Counted from the stretch's first letter, positions 13,175-26,900 are shown. The stretch: DNA of 64,000 nt from Branchiostoma floridae (GCF_000003815.2 NC_049983.1:17700746-17764745), one strand, 5' to 3'. Translations and numbers: made by a program. The notes: a model not told the origin generated them from the letters alone.

Positions 13175-13453
13175 TACAGTCAAACCTGTAATTTTCCAAG
13201 TAACCAACTCTACATCATTCATGGCAAATGTGGCCACTTCTTGGTGGTCCCTTAGAAGACTTTTCCCATTGACACTCGCAAAACTGTCTAGAACGCTATG
13301 GGGGACAGAGACGTTTGGAAGGAGAGAGTGGACCTGGTCCGGGAAAGTAGCCCGCAACAATGATGATGATGAACTGTCTATAGTGACTACCTGTGCTCAA
13401 AGACAAGCTTGTAATGGTCCCCTGAGTGGTCTTTGTGGGCAGGTTTGACTGTA
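13175..13453. mobile_element. Mariner/pogo-like MITE
   Basis: TACAGTCAAACCTG and CAGGTTTGACTGTA ends, so 12-bp TIRs (CAGTCAAACCTG) within TA target duplications. 279 bp, non-coding. Confidence 0.8.
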
Positions 13454-14898
13454 GCACAAATCTTTCAATTTTGTGGAAGGTAGCACATAATAAGGCTTCT
13501 GAAATTTTGGTATGTTTCAAATTATGAAAGAAGAAATGTTTTTTCTCAAATAAAATCAAGTACAACAGGATACTGTTGACCTTGGTAACTTTGTTCAACT
13601 TCAAGGCACTGGTAAAAGGAAATGTGAACTGGGCTACATGTAATATGACATTTGCTTTAAATCTACTCTCAAATACATATTCACTAGGAATTTTACATTT
13701 GTGTGATGGAATGGCAAACAATCTAGCGCTAGCAGTGTTCTTTGGGTCAACACCCCCTATCCCCAGACAAATAAAAACTCTCATCTTGGAATCAACTTAG
13801 GGAGCCTTTTCAGCAGACATTTCTTCAATTCAATCTCATGTCTTCGGTCAAACTTTGATCAGTTAGAGCAAAATCATATCATCGGTCTTGGGTACCACTT
13901 CCATCACTTAGATAAGTGAAGTTCAAGCAACACAAATTTGATTCTATAGATGACATCGTACAATGTTGATCTCAAATCTGATGGGGGCAGTGGTAAAAGC
14001 ATTCATTGAAAGTATACATTTTGTATGTTCAGCGTGTTGTGAAAGGAGAGGTCTACTAGGTCTACATTCTAGAAGAGGGTCTGCATGGGGGGTCCCAACA
14101 ACGCCTTCAATATGCTTAATTCAGAAGATCCCGCTACATAATGCACTAAAATCAAAATCATGCAAAATACAGAAAATCAAAATAAGCTCCATTTGCCTTT
14201 TACAGAAAAGAGCATGCAGAAAAAAAGTCTTAGAAGTGACTTAGTGAGAGTACAGAAAATAGGAAAAAAATTCGAATTTCCAACTAAACACGCAGTACGT
14301 GTCTTAATGTTGTTACGCTACTCAGTCATCTGATGCAGAGTTTTCTTGAATGTTTCTAAAAAAAATGATCTACCAAAGTTTTAAAGAGAAGTAGAAAATT
14401 TCAAAGGTGCTCATGTTATATGCAGGGCACATATCTTGGATGATCTGTGCATATGAACAAAGCAGCTGCCATGCCCGAATGTTGTCAAAAACAGTCCTGA
14501 CAATCTGTGAAGCATGTGGAACTAGTATTTATCCATCTACTGCCCATACGATGACATTTTCTCTTCTGAAATTAACAAAAAGTGAGTGGCACAGTCTACA
14601 ATTTTATGGCCATTTTGCATCCCAGCTTTGCATGACAATCAGCTTGTACCACTAAATCTGTCAGAACGTGCCGTAGGAGTTGATCCTCTAAAGCATTTAC
14701 TCTCACGGCAGATGGTATGCAAGAATTACGCAGAATGAGTACATCAATCTGGCTGTGGTGACAGCGAGAGTGCCAAGAGATATCCACGCCACATCACAAC
14801 GTTCTACCTCTTGTTGGCAGTGCCATGATACTGACATTTACACCCCCCAAAGGATGGATTGGTGCCAAACTGATACAGTACCAGATAACAACACTTAC

Positions 14899-14988
14899 CT
14901 CCTGACACTGTGTCATCCTCATGCCTTTGACGGAGTCTGACGTTTTGTCGGCAAATCTGATTAAACTGCCCGGGTTTAAGCTTGCCAT
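14899..14988 (-). CDS. Putative first coding exon of an unidentified gene
   Basis: ATG at 14988 opens 30 codons (MASLNPGSLIRFADKTSDSV, then KGMRMTQCQE) to a consensus donor GAG|gtaagt. It sits about 150 bp downstream (in minus orientation) of CpG-rich DNA with a CRE. No relative recognised; downstream exons may be those at 10025-10059, 7140-7206 and 5794-5828. Confidence 0.4.
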
Positions 14989-14999
14989 TAATGTGAGCG

Positions 15000-15200
15000 G
15001 TCGTATCGAATGCTACATGCTTCTGCGGTACAATCCGCGACCCAATCCGCTTGCAGAGTGTGTGCAGCGTTTTTCAACAACAGAACTAGCATGACGTCGT
15101 TGTGTCAGGAATGTGCCGACGCTGTTTTATTGGGCTTACTGCGTCAGCTGGTGACGTCAGGACATGCAATAGATGGCTGATCCAGATGCAGTCAGTGTAA
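15000..15200 (-). promoter_or_regulatory. Putative promoter with CRE site
   Basis: A CpG-containing island in AT-rich DNA, with a perfect palindromic CRE (TGACGTCA, about 15152) and a half site (TGACGTCG, about 15092). Orientation is inferred from the putative exon at 14899-14988. Confidence 0.4.
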
Positions 15201-15365
15201 CAAGACTTGAACAACCACGGAAATCAATATTCAATCAGCATCTACGGTGCATAAGGGACTGAGCAGATGAGACATGTGATGTCATTTGAGATCATAATCT
15301 TGTGGTCCTGAAATTACTAATACAAAATACACATGTAAATCTATTTCCCTGTGTTGACAATACAA

Positions 15366-15553
15366 ACGAATCCGAATCACTAGATCATCTTTCACTCTGT
15401 TTACAATATCAAACGCAAAGAATACTAGTATCAATGCTTTTGCAATAGTAGCAACGAATCCGAATCACTAGATTATCTTTCACTCTGTTTACAATATCAA
15501 ACGCAAAGAATACTAGTATCGATGCTTTTGCAATACGTGCAGTAGCAACGAAT
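15366..15553. repeat. 88-bp tandem duplication
   Basis: Units at 15366-15453 and 15454-15545 both read ACGAATCCGAATCACTAGAT then TTTCACTCTGTTTACAATAT; about 95% identical, with a third partial start at 15547. Confidence 0.9.
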
Positions 15554-15559
15554 GAACAA

Positions 15560-16700
15560 GCTCAGACACTTATATGTTTAAAATTGGTATGGACTGATAT
15601 CACTGATTAACACTTCTAACATTACACATGCATTCGTTGGGTACGAAATGATTACGCGAAAAGATCCACATTACGAACGCCGGCTTAAAACGAGGTCAAA
15701 CAAGTCGTGCGGAGATAATGACAAGCTGGCGGGCTGGGAGGATTACAGAACGCACATTACACAAATGACTGGATTATAAATGATCAATCATTCATGGCAG
15801 ATATCCTCTTCAACTTGGACTGTTCCATTCAACGGGCATGTGGATGGGCATAAAGTAGAAGGCTGAACTTACAGAACAGTACTAACATGCATGGGAATTA
15901 CCTGCAATGATATCTGTACATATAGAATACAACATGGTGTATTCTATATTATTATACAGATACCAGGTACCAGCCTGACTGCTGGTTGGATTGCCAGAAG
16001 GCCGGAGGGTGATCTGACCTATAGGATGGCCAGGACCGAGGGTGATGAGAACATGTGTTTTATTTTATTTATGTCATACCCAGGTTGGAAAACATAATCT
16101 AATTGCCAAACTACTCCTAAAAAGGATAAAATTTGACACATTGTTTCAACCTGCGCCGACTTGTTGCCTATGTGGAGGGTGGTGATTACGTTTGAATTTT
16201 CTCCAAATGTTGGTTGTGTTCTGGCCATCTTGTATGACCACTCAGACCAGTGCTTCTTAATCTGGCTTTGCTGTGGATGGATTTCGATTAACTTTCCGAC
16301 GAATTCGAGGATATAGGTAAACCCACGGATAAAGGTGAAGTGACATTATACAAATGTATTTACCATGCTTTTCCATTTAGAGTAGCTTTCCATTAACCGC
16401 CCTACACAGTGACGTATTCCTACTATTAAGCCACAACAAGTAGGTTACGAAGGATTAATAACCTGGAGGAGTGTCAAGAATTAAGTAGGCGGGATTTTGT
16501 ATTCACAGACAGTCTGTCCTTACTCTGAAGGGCAGGCAGAAACATGGGAAGTCATTTGTGACCTCTGGGTAAAGACCTGGCACTGCCAAGTAATTCATAT
16601 AATGACCTTAGAGCTATCACACCTTCAAGGAAAGGCAATGAACTTCAGCAGTGCTACACACATGTGCTATCAAGGCATCAAGCTTTTTCTTAGATTTTAA
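15560..16700. other. No gene recognised
   Basis: Only a remnant of the AGTTCACCTTTATC MITE family near 16306-16346 was identified. Confidence 0.45.
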
Positions 16701-16703
16701 ACA

Positions 16704-16877
16704 TACAGTAGAAGTCGCTTAGTTGCATGGCCTATTTGCCAGTAAATTTTGTGCAATTATCCGGTTGGTGCAATAATACGAAGTTATCTAGCTGGACCAC
16801 ACCAGTTTGGGATTTGGGGATTCTGTGCAGTTAACAGAAGCATTAATCCGTTGTGCAATTAATGGGCTTCTACTGTA
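16704..16877. mobile_element. TA-flanked palindromic MITE
   Basis: TACAGTAGAAGTCGCTTAGT at left and the mirrored ATTAATGGGCTTCTACTGTA at right; GTGCAATTA motifs repeat inside. 174 bp. Confidence 0.75.
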
Positions 16878-17200
16878 CTCAAGGCTAAAAAAGGTTGGAA
16901 AAAAAATACCCGAAGGCACAATTTCATGTTATATGGAAATTCACTAATGATAATTGACAGGTAATAACCATTGTTATAAAGCAAACTCATATTTTCAATC
17001 AAGGTCTAAAGCTTAAGTCACTTGTTAATAATCACTCTTGATAATAGTCAGGGCTGTGAATTTGAAATTAAGAACTTGCCGAAATGAAAAATTGATTGAT
17101 TTACATTTAGTATTATAAACACCAACACCCTTGATCATTAAAATCTTTTGATCACTTCTGACAAGTGAACAGTAAGAATTTCTCAACAATAATATGGCCA

Positions 17201-17337
17201 TTCTCTCTAAGCAGAGGTTGAGTCGTGTAGATATAGTAGTAGTCGGAAAAATTACACATTACGTAAGAGGAGTGGCAGTGTAATTTTTCCAACAACTACT
17301 ACTATGTCTACAAGACTCAACCTCTGCTTGGAGAGTA
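17201..17337. repeat. Foldback element (CTCCAAGCAGA family)
   Basis: CTCTAAGCAGAGGTTGAGTC and GACTCAACCTCTGCTTGGAG face each other, and GTAGTAGT...GGAAAAATTACAC faces GTGTAATTTTTCC...ACTACTAC; about 58-bp arms around a 20-nt loop. Confidence 0.9.
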
Positions 17338-17339
17338 GA

Positions 17340-20300
17340 TATACCAACCTTGTACACATTTGGAGATAAAATACATTATGTATTTGCTAAATGCTTATGT
17401 GCTACTGCTTAGGTTTTTTTCCACTCGAGCCAATATTGATTAAAAAACCTCCTACAATTAATTGTGCACTTAACAGTAAACTGATAAAAAAAAAACTCCG
17501 ACAATAAATTGTGCACTTAACAGATGTCACTGAGTAATCAGGATGATTGGCTAATGAAAAATTGTTTTATTGATTCGATCGTTGAACTCTACAATCAATA
17601 CATGGCAGCATCATCTGCACAGCAGAAGATGCTGTAGCACACTTTTGGCAATTGCCACATGTAGCAAAATATAACTTAAGCAACTATACAATTAGAAGGA
17701 AATAATAAAAGTCAGGTACAAATGTACAATTGTAACAATAATCTTATAGAAATTATAGACAATATCTGTGACAGGTTACGGGATGATTGCAAACGGTCTA
17801 GTTTCCATATTATGCATTGAACTTGACCATGGAACTTTCCTTATAATGACACTTGTAAAGTAGCAAAGTTACCTTCTGATGGCTTGCTAGGCTGGTGATC
17901 TTAATATGCTTTCTAGTCTATTAAACTTAAATTCAAGACAGTCATATGATGGTCCACTTTCAAATTTAAAGACAACTAGCGTTAATAACACAATTTGGCG
18001 CTGGGTTATAAAGAATTTACATGATATGATCGTAATTCAGAATTTACCATGGAGGACTGCGATGTATAAAAGTGTTTCAAATAATACGTCGTGAGTGGCG
18101 CCATTTATATTCCCGGAGGCTCACCAAACCAGGTCAAAATCAAATCCCACTGGAATATGCAAGTTTTGTTGTTGTTGTTGTTGTGTTTTGTTTAAAAGAC
18201 AACATAAGTATACGTTTTTTCCTTGAAATCGGGAAGCTCAGCGCCTCAAGTACCTTACGGGAAGACTCCACATCTCCATCTACAACTTGGGACCTTTCCG
18301 GGAAATTATGCATACCCCCATCTACCCGGCCACCCAGGGCACTGGCTACGGTGTCACAACCCCAAGCCTCAAATCCACCGGGAAACCATGTTTTATCCAC
18401 GCCCGCTTAGAAAAACACGAGGCTTTTGTAGTCTGCAGAGGCCGTCTGGAGAGAGCGGGACCTATAGATACTTCAGAAATATACCTGGACCACAAAACTA
18501 CAGTGTACATACCTCACATTCCAATGCATGAGATCGTCGATCACATGTGCTCGTATTGACGTGTGCTTTCTCGACCCTCCAAATCCGGAAATCCACCGCT
18601 CATGAATCAGATACGTTCATGAGACGGAACAAACCATTTTTGTACGACAGCGAGGGGTGGACAGGTTAGGAAGTAGGGTGTACATTTACTGTATCTGAAT
18701 GCACTATGTGATTGGTCATTTCGCATCACTTCAACCCGTTGAAGGAAAGACAACCGAAAATACGGACCGATTAAGTCTTTATCTGTACAAGACAAGAAGG
18801 TTATAGTAGATTGTAGTTTATATAGTAACGATAGAAGTATTCTTTTTAGCTATAATATAGGAAAGTTCCCTCGCTTTGAATCTTTGTCTAGTGTTGAAAT
18901 ATTCATTTTTCTTATGAGCTTTTATCAAAGGACATTATACAAACACATCTCAAACTACATAATTAACATTACTAAGAAACGAGAAGAAGCCAAACAAATG
19001 TATTAGACTAGTTTTAGAACCCATGTTTTAGATTAGTCTTAGAAACTATGTGTACTGTTATCCCCATTTCCATCCCCTTATGTCACCCAAAAAAATTAAC
19101 AAGTGTGTCACAAGTTACAAAACATTGCCCATCTTAAGTTATGTATGTCATCGTGGGAGGGGCTTATATTCAGAGCCTTTACTGGGGGGAATCCTCAGTA
19201 ATAAGCCAGTAACAGTTTAAGCTGTTCATGTAGTGAGGTGTATAGTGGGCACATGTCAAATGACCATGCTTTACAAATGTCCAGATTTGTGCAGCTATAA
19301 CCGTTATTTGTAGTCATTAACCAGTTGACAGAGCAAAATGGTGTAAAGACTTCACAGACTGCTGGAGTGGTTTCTTTTATTCTTTGGAGAGCGCTGATTT
19401 GCAATTTTCCCCTTTATGTTGGAAAAGGGTGTGGCAAAACTCCCATTCCCAGCATAGAAAATCTTAGCCCATGTTGAATAAAACAAATTTGTGCTCCCAC
19501 AAAAAATAAATGAAACCGCTCCAAAAGTCTGCGAATCAGGCTAGTGCTAAGCTTAAGGTACTGAACGAAGACAATGAAACATAATGCAAGCACATACAAT
19601 GTAAGCTGTACAATCTCAATTTAATAGTCATTTTTGGTGGTCCATATAGCATAAATTTTAAAACCGTGGCTACTTGACCTTACATTACAACTAAAGCACT
19701 TACTCGATGACCTCTGTAGTGTTAGAGTGAGCAACGATGTGAATACATTGGACTACAGGAAATCAAACATTGCGAGGCTAGTCGGGTGAACTACGAAGTC
19801 GCCTGTCGCTACTTTGATTTAATTACTCTGCCGAACATTTACAAGCTTCAAGCCTACGCATCACCATAACCCCACGTGAAAAATTATCATTTTTTTTACA
19901 GTGACGGTAACATTTCACACAGGAGCAGAGACAAAATTTGGGGCACTGGTTTTCTCGACAAACTACAATGCAAGCTGATGTTTCAGAGCACAAGCACAAG
20001 AAGTGATAGACATCAAGTGCCTATCATTGTATTTTTCCCTACAAATTGAGATCAACATTTAACCTATCAGAGGTACAATGTACTGTAAATTGACTACTTT
20101 ATAAACTTTGCTATTACGCATACAGGTAGTTGTAGGGATTTGTACCACAAGCTCTGAAACGTGAGCTCACTGTGAACGTAACCGCAACAGGCCTCCCGAC
20201 GAACATACGCTATCCTCTCTGCTTTACACCCGAAGAACCCACCAATCTTTTTTGTTTATTATACAGTGCGATCTCTTGAAGGATAAAATCTGGCTATTCA

Positions 20301-20390
20301 CACATGTACACCACAGTCCCTGAGATCTCACCCTCCGTTCTGGAGTTCCTCGCATTCTTTCAGAAGACATGGGACTAGGAAAAAAAATCA
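17340..20390. other. No gene recognised; one GC-richer patch
   Basis: 18.23-18.56 kb is more GC-rich and open in two plus-strand frames and one minus frame simultaneously, which argues against a specific coding frame. Elsewhere AT-rich without recognised repeats. Confidence 0.4.
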
Positions 20391-20393
20391 TTA

Positions 20394-20399
20394 TTTATT
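20394..20399 (-). terminator. BRPF1: Candidate BRPF poly(A) signal
   Basis: AATAAA on the minus strand about 375 nt beyond the stop codon; the nearest canonical hexamer seen downstream. Position-based inference only. Confidence 0.4.
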
Positions 20400-20772
20400 A
20401 TGACTATTGGCCGCACCTTGTGAATTTTAGAACTACTACAGATTGTCAAAAGCATTACTTTTGATTCATTTTCTATCAGAGATGCACACATAATTCTTGA
20501 CAATAACAAAGGACATGTTATGACAAAACAAACAGGTATCTTTAAACAAACAAAAAAACATGTAACTACTACAGTTGGGCTGTATTGAGAGGAAATCATG
20601 ACTTGTTTTTAAAACCATTTCAAGCAGACAGGATTTAGAAAATTGTTGAATAAATATTTCCAGAATCATTGGGATGCTTTTCCAATAAAATCAAACACTA
20701 TATAAAAATTACGAAAAACATTTCTGAGCAAAACAGAACCTTCCCCATTTCAGTGAAACTACATATTCTAGG

Positions 20773-20965
20773 CTATTCCGAATCGCTTGATTCATTCGAT
20801 GAATCCCTGATGCCGTCCTCTACTCTCTGGCGGTGGTTCATTGCTCTGTCAAATGCAATTGCGACCGACTTTCGGATGGAGGACTTTCTCCCCTCGTTCA
20901 TCTTGGTATGGTCCAACTTGGAGTCCACTCCCAGAGGGTGAAGCTTTTCTCTGGGCAGCCATTGC
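20773..20965 (-). CDS. BRPF1: BRPF coding exon 14 (C terminus)
   Basis: 193 nt including the TAG stop. Completes PWWP with [19 protein letters not shown] and the family C-terminal helix [19 protein letters not shown]; ends in an acidic Ser-rich tail (SSDSE). Acceptor ttgcag. Confidence 0.96.
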
Positions 20966-23900
20966 CTGCAAAACAACAATTAAAAAAATTAACACTGCTC
21001 TTACATGACATGGTATTTGGCACAAAGATTGGTAAGTTTTTAAAACTTTTTTTTTGTTTGCACATATATGTGTTTTTTAGAGGACTGGACAGTTCATGTT
21101 GTTTCTGTCATATGTAGGGATAAAGCTGATATGCTGTTATTGTGCATTCATTTATTTTTGCAGAGACGTCTTCCTTCCGAGGGAGAAACTGATTAAAGTT
21201 TTTTTTATCAGCTGTGTTTTAAGTTTGCCTTTGAAACAATTCTGTGGCACAGTAGTTTTTCAAAACTCACAGCAGTACTACTCCTACAGTACTACCAGCG
21301 TTCCCGCCAGGCATACGTCTTTACGTCTTTGGACGCATTTTTTTCTGGAAAGACGCACTCGGCTCAGCTGAATGCGTCCATAAAAAAATATGAAAGAAAG
21401 GCTGACCTGTACCACCAGTGTACAAAATGTATCTGGAATCTTTTTAAAAATCTGTCTTTATACGAAGGAATCCTACCTTTACAATTTATACTTCAAATTC
21501 TTCACCTTCCGGTCATCCTAGTTGTCTGGGCATGGGGCGGAGCGCGGCACGCTTTACAACTAGCGGACCCATGTGCGACACACCCAGCCACGCGCCAGTC
21601 TGAGCTGTCCGTTGCGCAATGTAATTTTTTGTAGTCCGTGAAATACGTCTGACAGTCAGCATTCTTTAACACTCGAAGAAATCTTATGCAGATTTTATAT
21701 TCTGATATTAACATGATACTTACTTGTCCTCAGTTTCACGTATTTGTTAAAGATTTGTGGGTAATACTAGTATTGAACAAGCAAACTGCTCTGCGCGAGT
21801 GCTGCACCGTGATCTCAACAAAAGTTCTCACACTGTGGGCAGTTGATTGGCAGTCGGTATCTTTGACAACAGGCCGCTAGCGCCAAGCAGTCTAGATTGG
21901 CCACCAGGTCCAAATCCAATCATCTTAATAACCAATCAGCGTTTGATAAATGTAATGTTGCACTCTGTTATTGGTCACCGGAAAAAAACAAAAGTTACCG
22001 AGTATTAGCGCACGTGACGTTGGTATGTAGCCGCCCGTGTCGTCTGGCAACTTGAGTTTCTTCCCTAGCTGCTAACAAAAAACGGTGCGCGGTAAATACG
22101 TGAAGAATCCAAAACTATACACTTTATTTCTTATTTAAAAAATTTCTTTTATTTCAAAAAGACAAAATTTGCGGCAGAAAAGGGGCCGCAATATTGTTGT
22201 CAAGCGTCGATCGAGTCGGCTGTGCACTCCGTGGCACATGTCACGGCACGGCCCCCTCCCCAGACGGACCGTCGATCGCAGCGCCGTCTTTCTGGCTACT
22301 GCTTCAAGGTTACACCGGCAATGATCACTGCCAAAGAGGCAGCAGATCGTCCTCCTCGAGTAATGTATAACGTTCTTGATCTATTTAAAAAGAAATCCAG
22401 CCAAAGATTTCACGCCGAAAACGGGGTTACCTGAGGTCGCAGGAACAAACGCACGCTCGTGGAAAATGACGGCAAGGCCTTGTAAAACCCCACCGATTCA
22501 AAAAATTTGACTAAAATCATCGGGCAAAATAGAAAAAGTGTGATGGCGCCATTATTTTATCGTCTCGGAAAAATTTTTGATGCGGGAGGGCGCAACATCG
22601 ATCGCACGAGGTAACGTTAGACATTTTTTTTTTCAATGACGGAAAATAATTGGCAGAATTTTTTTCACGGGCTGACGGACAGGCTAGGCCGCTAGAGCCC
22701 TGTTTCGAAGCATCAAAAATCCAAAATTTTCATATAGATATGTCTGGACAAATAATACCCGGGCCAGATCACGGAAGGCTGATTCCCTGTGCTTACAGTT
22801 GTTTTTAATATAACGTATTTTGATGAAGAGGGTGGTCGTCGATAACTGAAAATGGGAGTAAAAGAGGCAACCGACATCCAATCTCAAGTGCATGATTATC
22901 CTCTCAAATTGCAGGAAATTGTGTTCTAGAGGGTTTGAAAATCCAAATTTTCCCGGGGGAGCATGCCCCCGGACCCCCCTAGAATGCGAGCGCCTGCGGC
23001 GCTCGTCTCGCGCCTCCGGCGCTCATTACGCCCCTCCCAAATATTTGGACGCATACTTTCAAAAACCTGGCGGGAACGCTGAGTACTACTGATACTGACA
23101 ATCGCAGAACCAAAGCAGAGTCCTACCACGTGCGCTTGTTGTCGAAGAAGAGAACCAGGTAAAGCTCCTCGTTTTCCGGAACCTGCGGCCGCCCCTTAAG
23201 CACCTCCATGGGAGGAACCGGGATAGGAACCCCGTTGTGGAAGTAACCCGTCCTTGGCATCTTTGGGTTAATGATCTGAAAAACAAGATTGTTCGTAAAA
23301 TATCTTGACACCTGGGTAACAAAATGCAGGTGCAAACAAGCTTTTAAAAAATCTTCAGGAAGGAACATCAAATATACTAGTGACTCTTGCAGTACTGTGC
23401 AACTATACTTTAAGGAAACAAAATTCTACTAGCACTACTACATGAGAAATGGGTTAGTTATTACATACCTACCAAGCTGGCGGAGCTTCTAGCATTGTGT
23501 GCAATTTTACCCCTACCTTCTACACCCCAGCGGGATGGCACAAGCATGTTACGGAACTGTACATTGGATACACACTACACAAGTCGAATTTCTAAGCAGT
23601 GCATATTCAATGGACAATGCCCTTTTATAAAGCTGCTAGTGGGAAAGTGGCAAGACCTTATCCATGCAATGCAGGTGCTGGGGTAATGCGCTGCTGGGGT
23701 GTCACTACCTACCAGTGGCTCTCATGTTTAACATTCATTTTTCGTTTCTGTTGTAATATAAAAGATATGACAGCAGTATTGAAAAGAATGCTTGACTTAA
23801 AAAATGTCTACAGCGGAAAAATTATAAAATGTGAAATATTTTGAATGTTTTAAAAGTCAAGCATCTTTCAAAGAATATATGTGTACATTAGTGTACCTTC

Positions 23901-26900
23901 ATTCAACCAAATGGGGCTGCCAAATACGTTGAAATTTTCTTTTCACAACAGTACCAAACAAATCAAAACAGTATGCAATAGAGTTTTCATCTGAGAGCCA
24001 CCAGTTCCAGGTCAGTGACCTTCCCCCCATTAAAGCTCCTCTCTCCTGCAAAGTTCAAGAAAGTTTCTTACATTATTGGCACTCACCAAAGCTGGGTAAG
24101 AGGGATACCCTCGACACTTGGCCCACACCAAGTCCAGCGGCTGAATGGGGACGTCCTCCGTGTCCGACTCATCCTCAAGGTTTGCTGAAGTTCGATTCAG
24201 CAACTTGGCTACAGAAAAAAGAAACGTTTTTGTTATCTAGTCCACGGATGTGTATCAGTAGTAGCTTCAATAAGCTGGTGCAGGGTTTGAACTGTGCATG
24301 ATTCATTGTTGGTAATATGTGGAAAGATGAAGGCCCCTGAGACAGAAACAAGTTTGGATATGGTATCAAGCTTGGCTACAGTAACAAGAAACGTTTCTGT
24401 TATCTAGTCCCTGGATGTGTATCAGTAGTCTCCTCAACAAGCTGGTTCAGGGTTTGAACTGTACATGCACAGATTTCAATAATAGGTGAAAGTTGAAGGC
24501 CCCTGAGACATAAACAAGTGTGAATACAGTATCAAGCATGGTCTAGACAAGAACTGTTCACAAGTTAGGGACCTTCACCTTTGCCCTCCTGTATGCACAG
24601 TCCAAACCACATAGAGAGACACTCTGGTTTTCAAGAGAACCCAAGAATACAGGAGACAATGATTTAAACAAGCCTATGGCCGTGTGGCGCATTGGATACA
24701 CCCGATCCCTTGATCTCAGAAGTTAAGCAACGTGCAGTCCGATCAGTCCTTGGATGGGAGACCACCCAAGGACGACCGGATGCTGTAGCCGGACCAAGAA
24801 TTCCGCAAAATGATCTTTCGGAGGGGACCTAAATTGGGGGTCCCGTGTTTGAGGCATGCATTGGATACCTACTGGCTGCAAATACACCAGATAATTCAAT
24901 TTAAAATTTACCCTTTCCCCTTCCAGGTCCCTTCTTGTTGGGATCAGCTATAACCTCCCCTTCCGTACCAGACGATTCCTCACTGCTCTCTTCCGTCCCT
25001 TCTTGAGTCCCAGTTTTGCTTTGTTTACTACTGCTGGTGTCGCTGGTTTCGCTGGTGGAGCTGGAATCCGACTCGGAGCTACTTCTCGGCCGGCTCGTGT
25101 CTGTTCTGTACACCGTGAAACTCTCCTTGTTGGTAGGTACCGCCGTCTCCGCGTCAAAAGTGTCCGTGGAGTTTACCCGCGGTCTTTTCCTCTGGCTGCC
25201 GCTGTCGTTACTGCTGCTGCTGGTGCTACGGGCGCGCTTGCGTAACGTGCTAAAGTCCGTGGCTTGGTTCTGGTCAGCGTTCAGCAAGGCACTACCCTCC
25301 TGTATACTAGCTAGTGCGTGTTCCCCGTTCTGCTGCTTCTTGTTTTTGGCTGGTCTTCCCGGGGGTCTGCCGGGCCCCCTTTTGTGCCCGGGAGACTTTG
25401 GGGACTTTGAGGGGGAGACAGAGTCCTGGAATGGCTTGGACTTGGCTTTCTTGTTGAAGAGTACGGAGGTTCGCCTGCCGACGCCGGGGGTGGACGGGGT
25501 GGTGGGAGTGCTGGGTGTGCTGCTCTCATTGGGTCGCTCGGGAGTAGCTACTGAGGAAAATACCAAGAAAGGGTTAGATGATGTTTGGTGCTTCCTTTCC
25601 TGGTTGAACAAGAAGCCTTCATGAAAACACAACCATTTCTTATGTCAACCCTTGGGTAAGGATTCTGTACTTCAATCAAGAAGAACAGCAAACATGTGGA
25701 GTAAATTTTCTCGAAAATCACTACAGTTTTCCACCATCACAGACATTCTACAGCTTTTCTCCCAAACGATCTGATGATGAATGTGAAAATGTTAATCTCC
25801 AAAAGCAAGCAGATCCTACAGTAGCATAAGATAGTATCAAAAGCTGCCAGCGAAGTGAATCCGGCCTAGGTGTGTGTTTGGCCACCAGAGTGGCTGATGA
25901 CTCCCTTAGGCCAGCTGTACTCCTTAGTCAGCTTTGATACTATCTTTTACCAATGGTAAATCTGCCTGAAGATTATAAAAACCTCCTAATTTGCACACTA
26001 AGGACACAAGACGTACACTGACCTGGCTTTGGGTCAGTGGTAGCTCCTCCCTGCACCGATGGGCTGGTGGGGACGAGGGCCGCCTCGCTCTCACTGGACT
26101 TGGACCTGGACTTCTTTCTGCTCTTGGAGCGCCCCCTGGAGGTTTTGGTTGGTGATGCATTGTTGGAGTTGCCATTAGAAGTGCCAGCATCATCTGCAAT
26201 GCAGGAAATGTTTGTTCAAACTTAAATCATAAACTCTTCAACCATAAGACTAGCTAGTTGAAGTCTAGGACACGAGGGAATAGCTCTATTCTTATTGAGA
26301 TGAGAACTGGTGCGTTATGCCTGAAGCGGTTTACAAGTTGTGCAAAACAAACAAAAACATAGCCTACCTTTAGATTTTGAATCGGAGTTGCTCTTGTCCT
26401 CTTTATCCTTCTTTCTCTTTGGAGTCGAGGGTGGTTCAACCGGCACCTCTTCTTCACGGTGTTCTCGCTGTTGCGCCAGCTTTCTCCGGATCACGTTGAT
26501 TTCTCGACGCAGCTGTTTGGCCCTTTTTGACCGAGCTCCTGAAGAAGACGAAAACCAAACATCCAGATTTTTCAGGTTATAGTAGTAACAAAATGCAATG
26601 AATGCAATCAATACTTTTCTCAATATATAGAGTACCACTATTGCAATATCTAAATGATATGACAGATCAAGGGAATAGTTGAAAACCGAGGCTCTAGCCA
26701 TTGAAACGAAAACATAGTGTAGGGAACGAGGAGTCAGCATGCATGTAGAGACATATTCACAAACTAAGATAAACAAGGAAATGCACCATACATCACAAAA
26801 TGAGAGATGCCATACCCACCACTTAACGTTTCTGCAAGGGTACGCATTCAAAGGAGGAAGGAAATGGTGATTTTCTTTAATGAAGTAAAAACATGCTCAT

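Noticed and set aside
13296-13784. 162-codon minus-strand ORF
   Set aside because: Half of it lies inside the mariner-like MITE (13175-13453) and the rest has no family resemblance.
18223-18559. Overlapping plus-strand ORFs in a GC-richer patch
   Set aside because: Several frames are open at once, no splice borders or homology; composition effect.
25016-25624. 202-codon plus-strand ORF opposite BRPF exon 11
   Set aside because: Antisense shadow of the Ser/Pro/Arg-rich coding exon.
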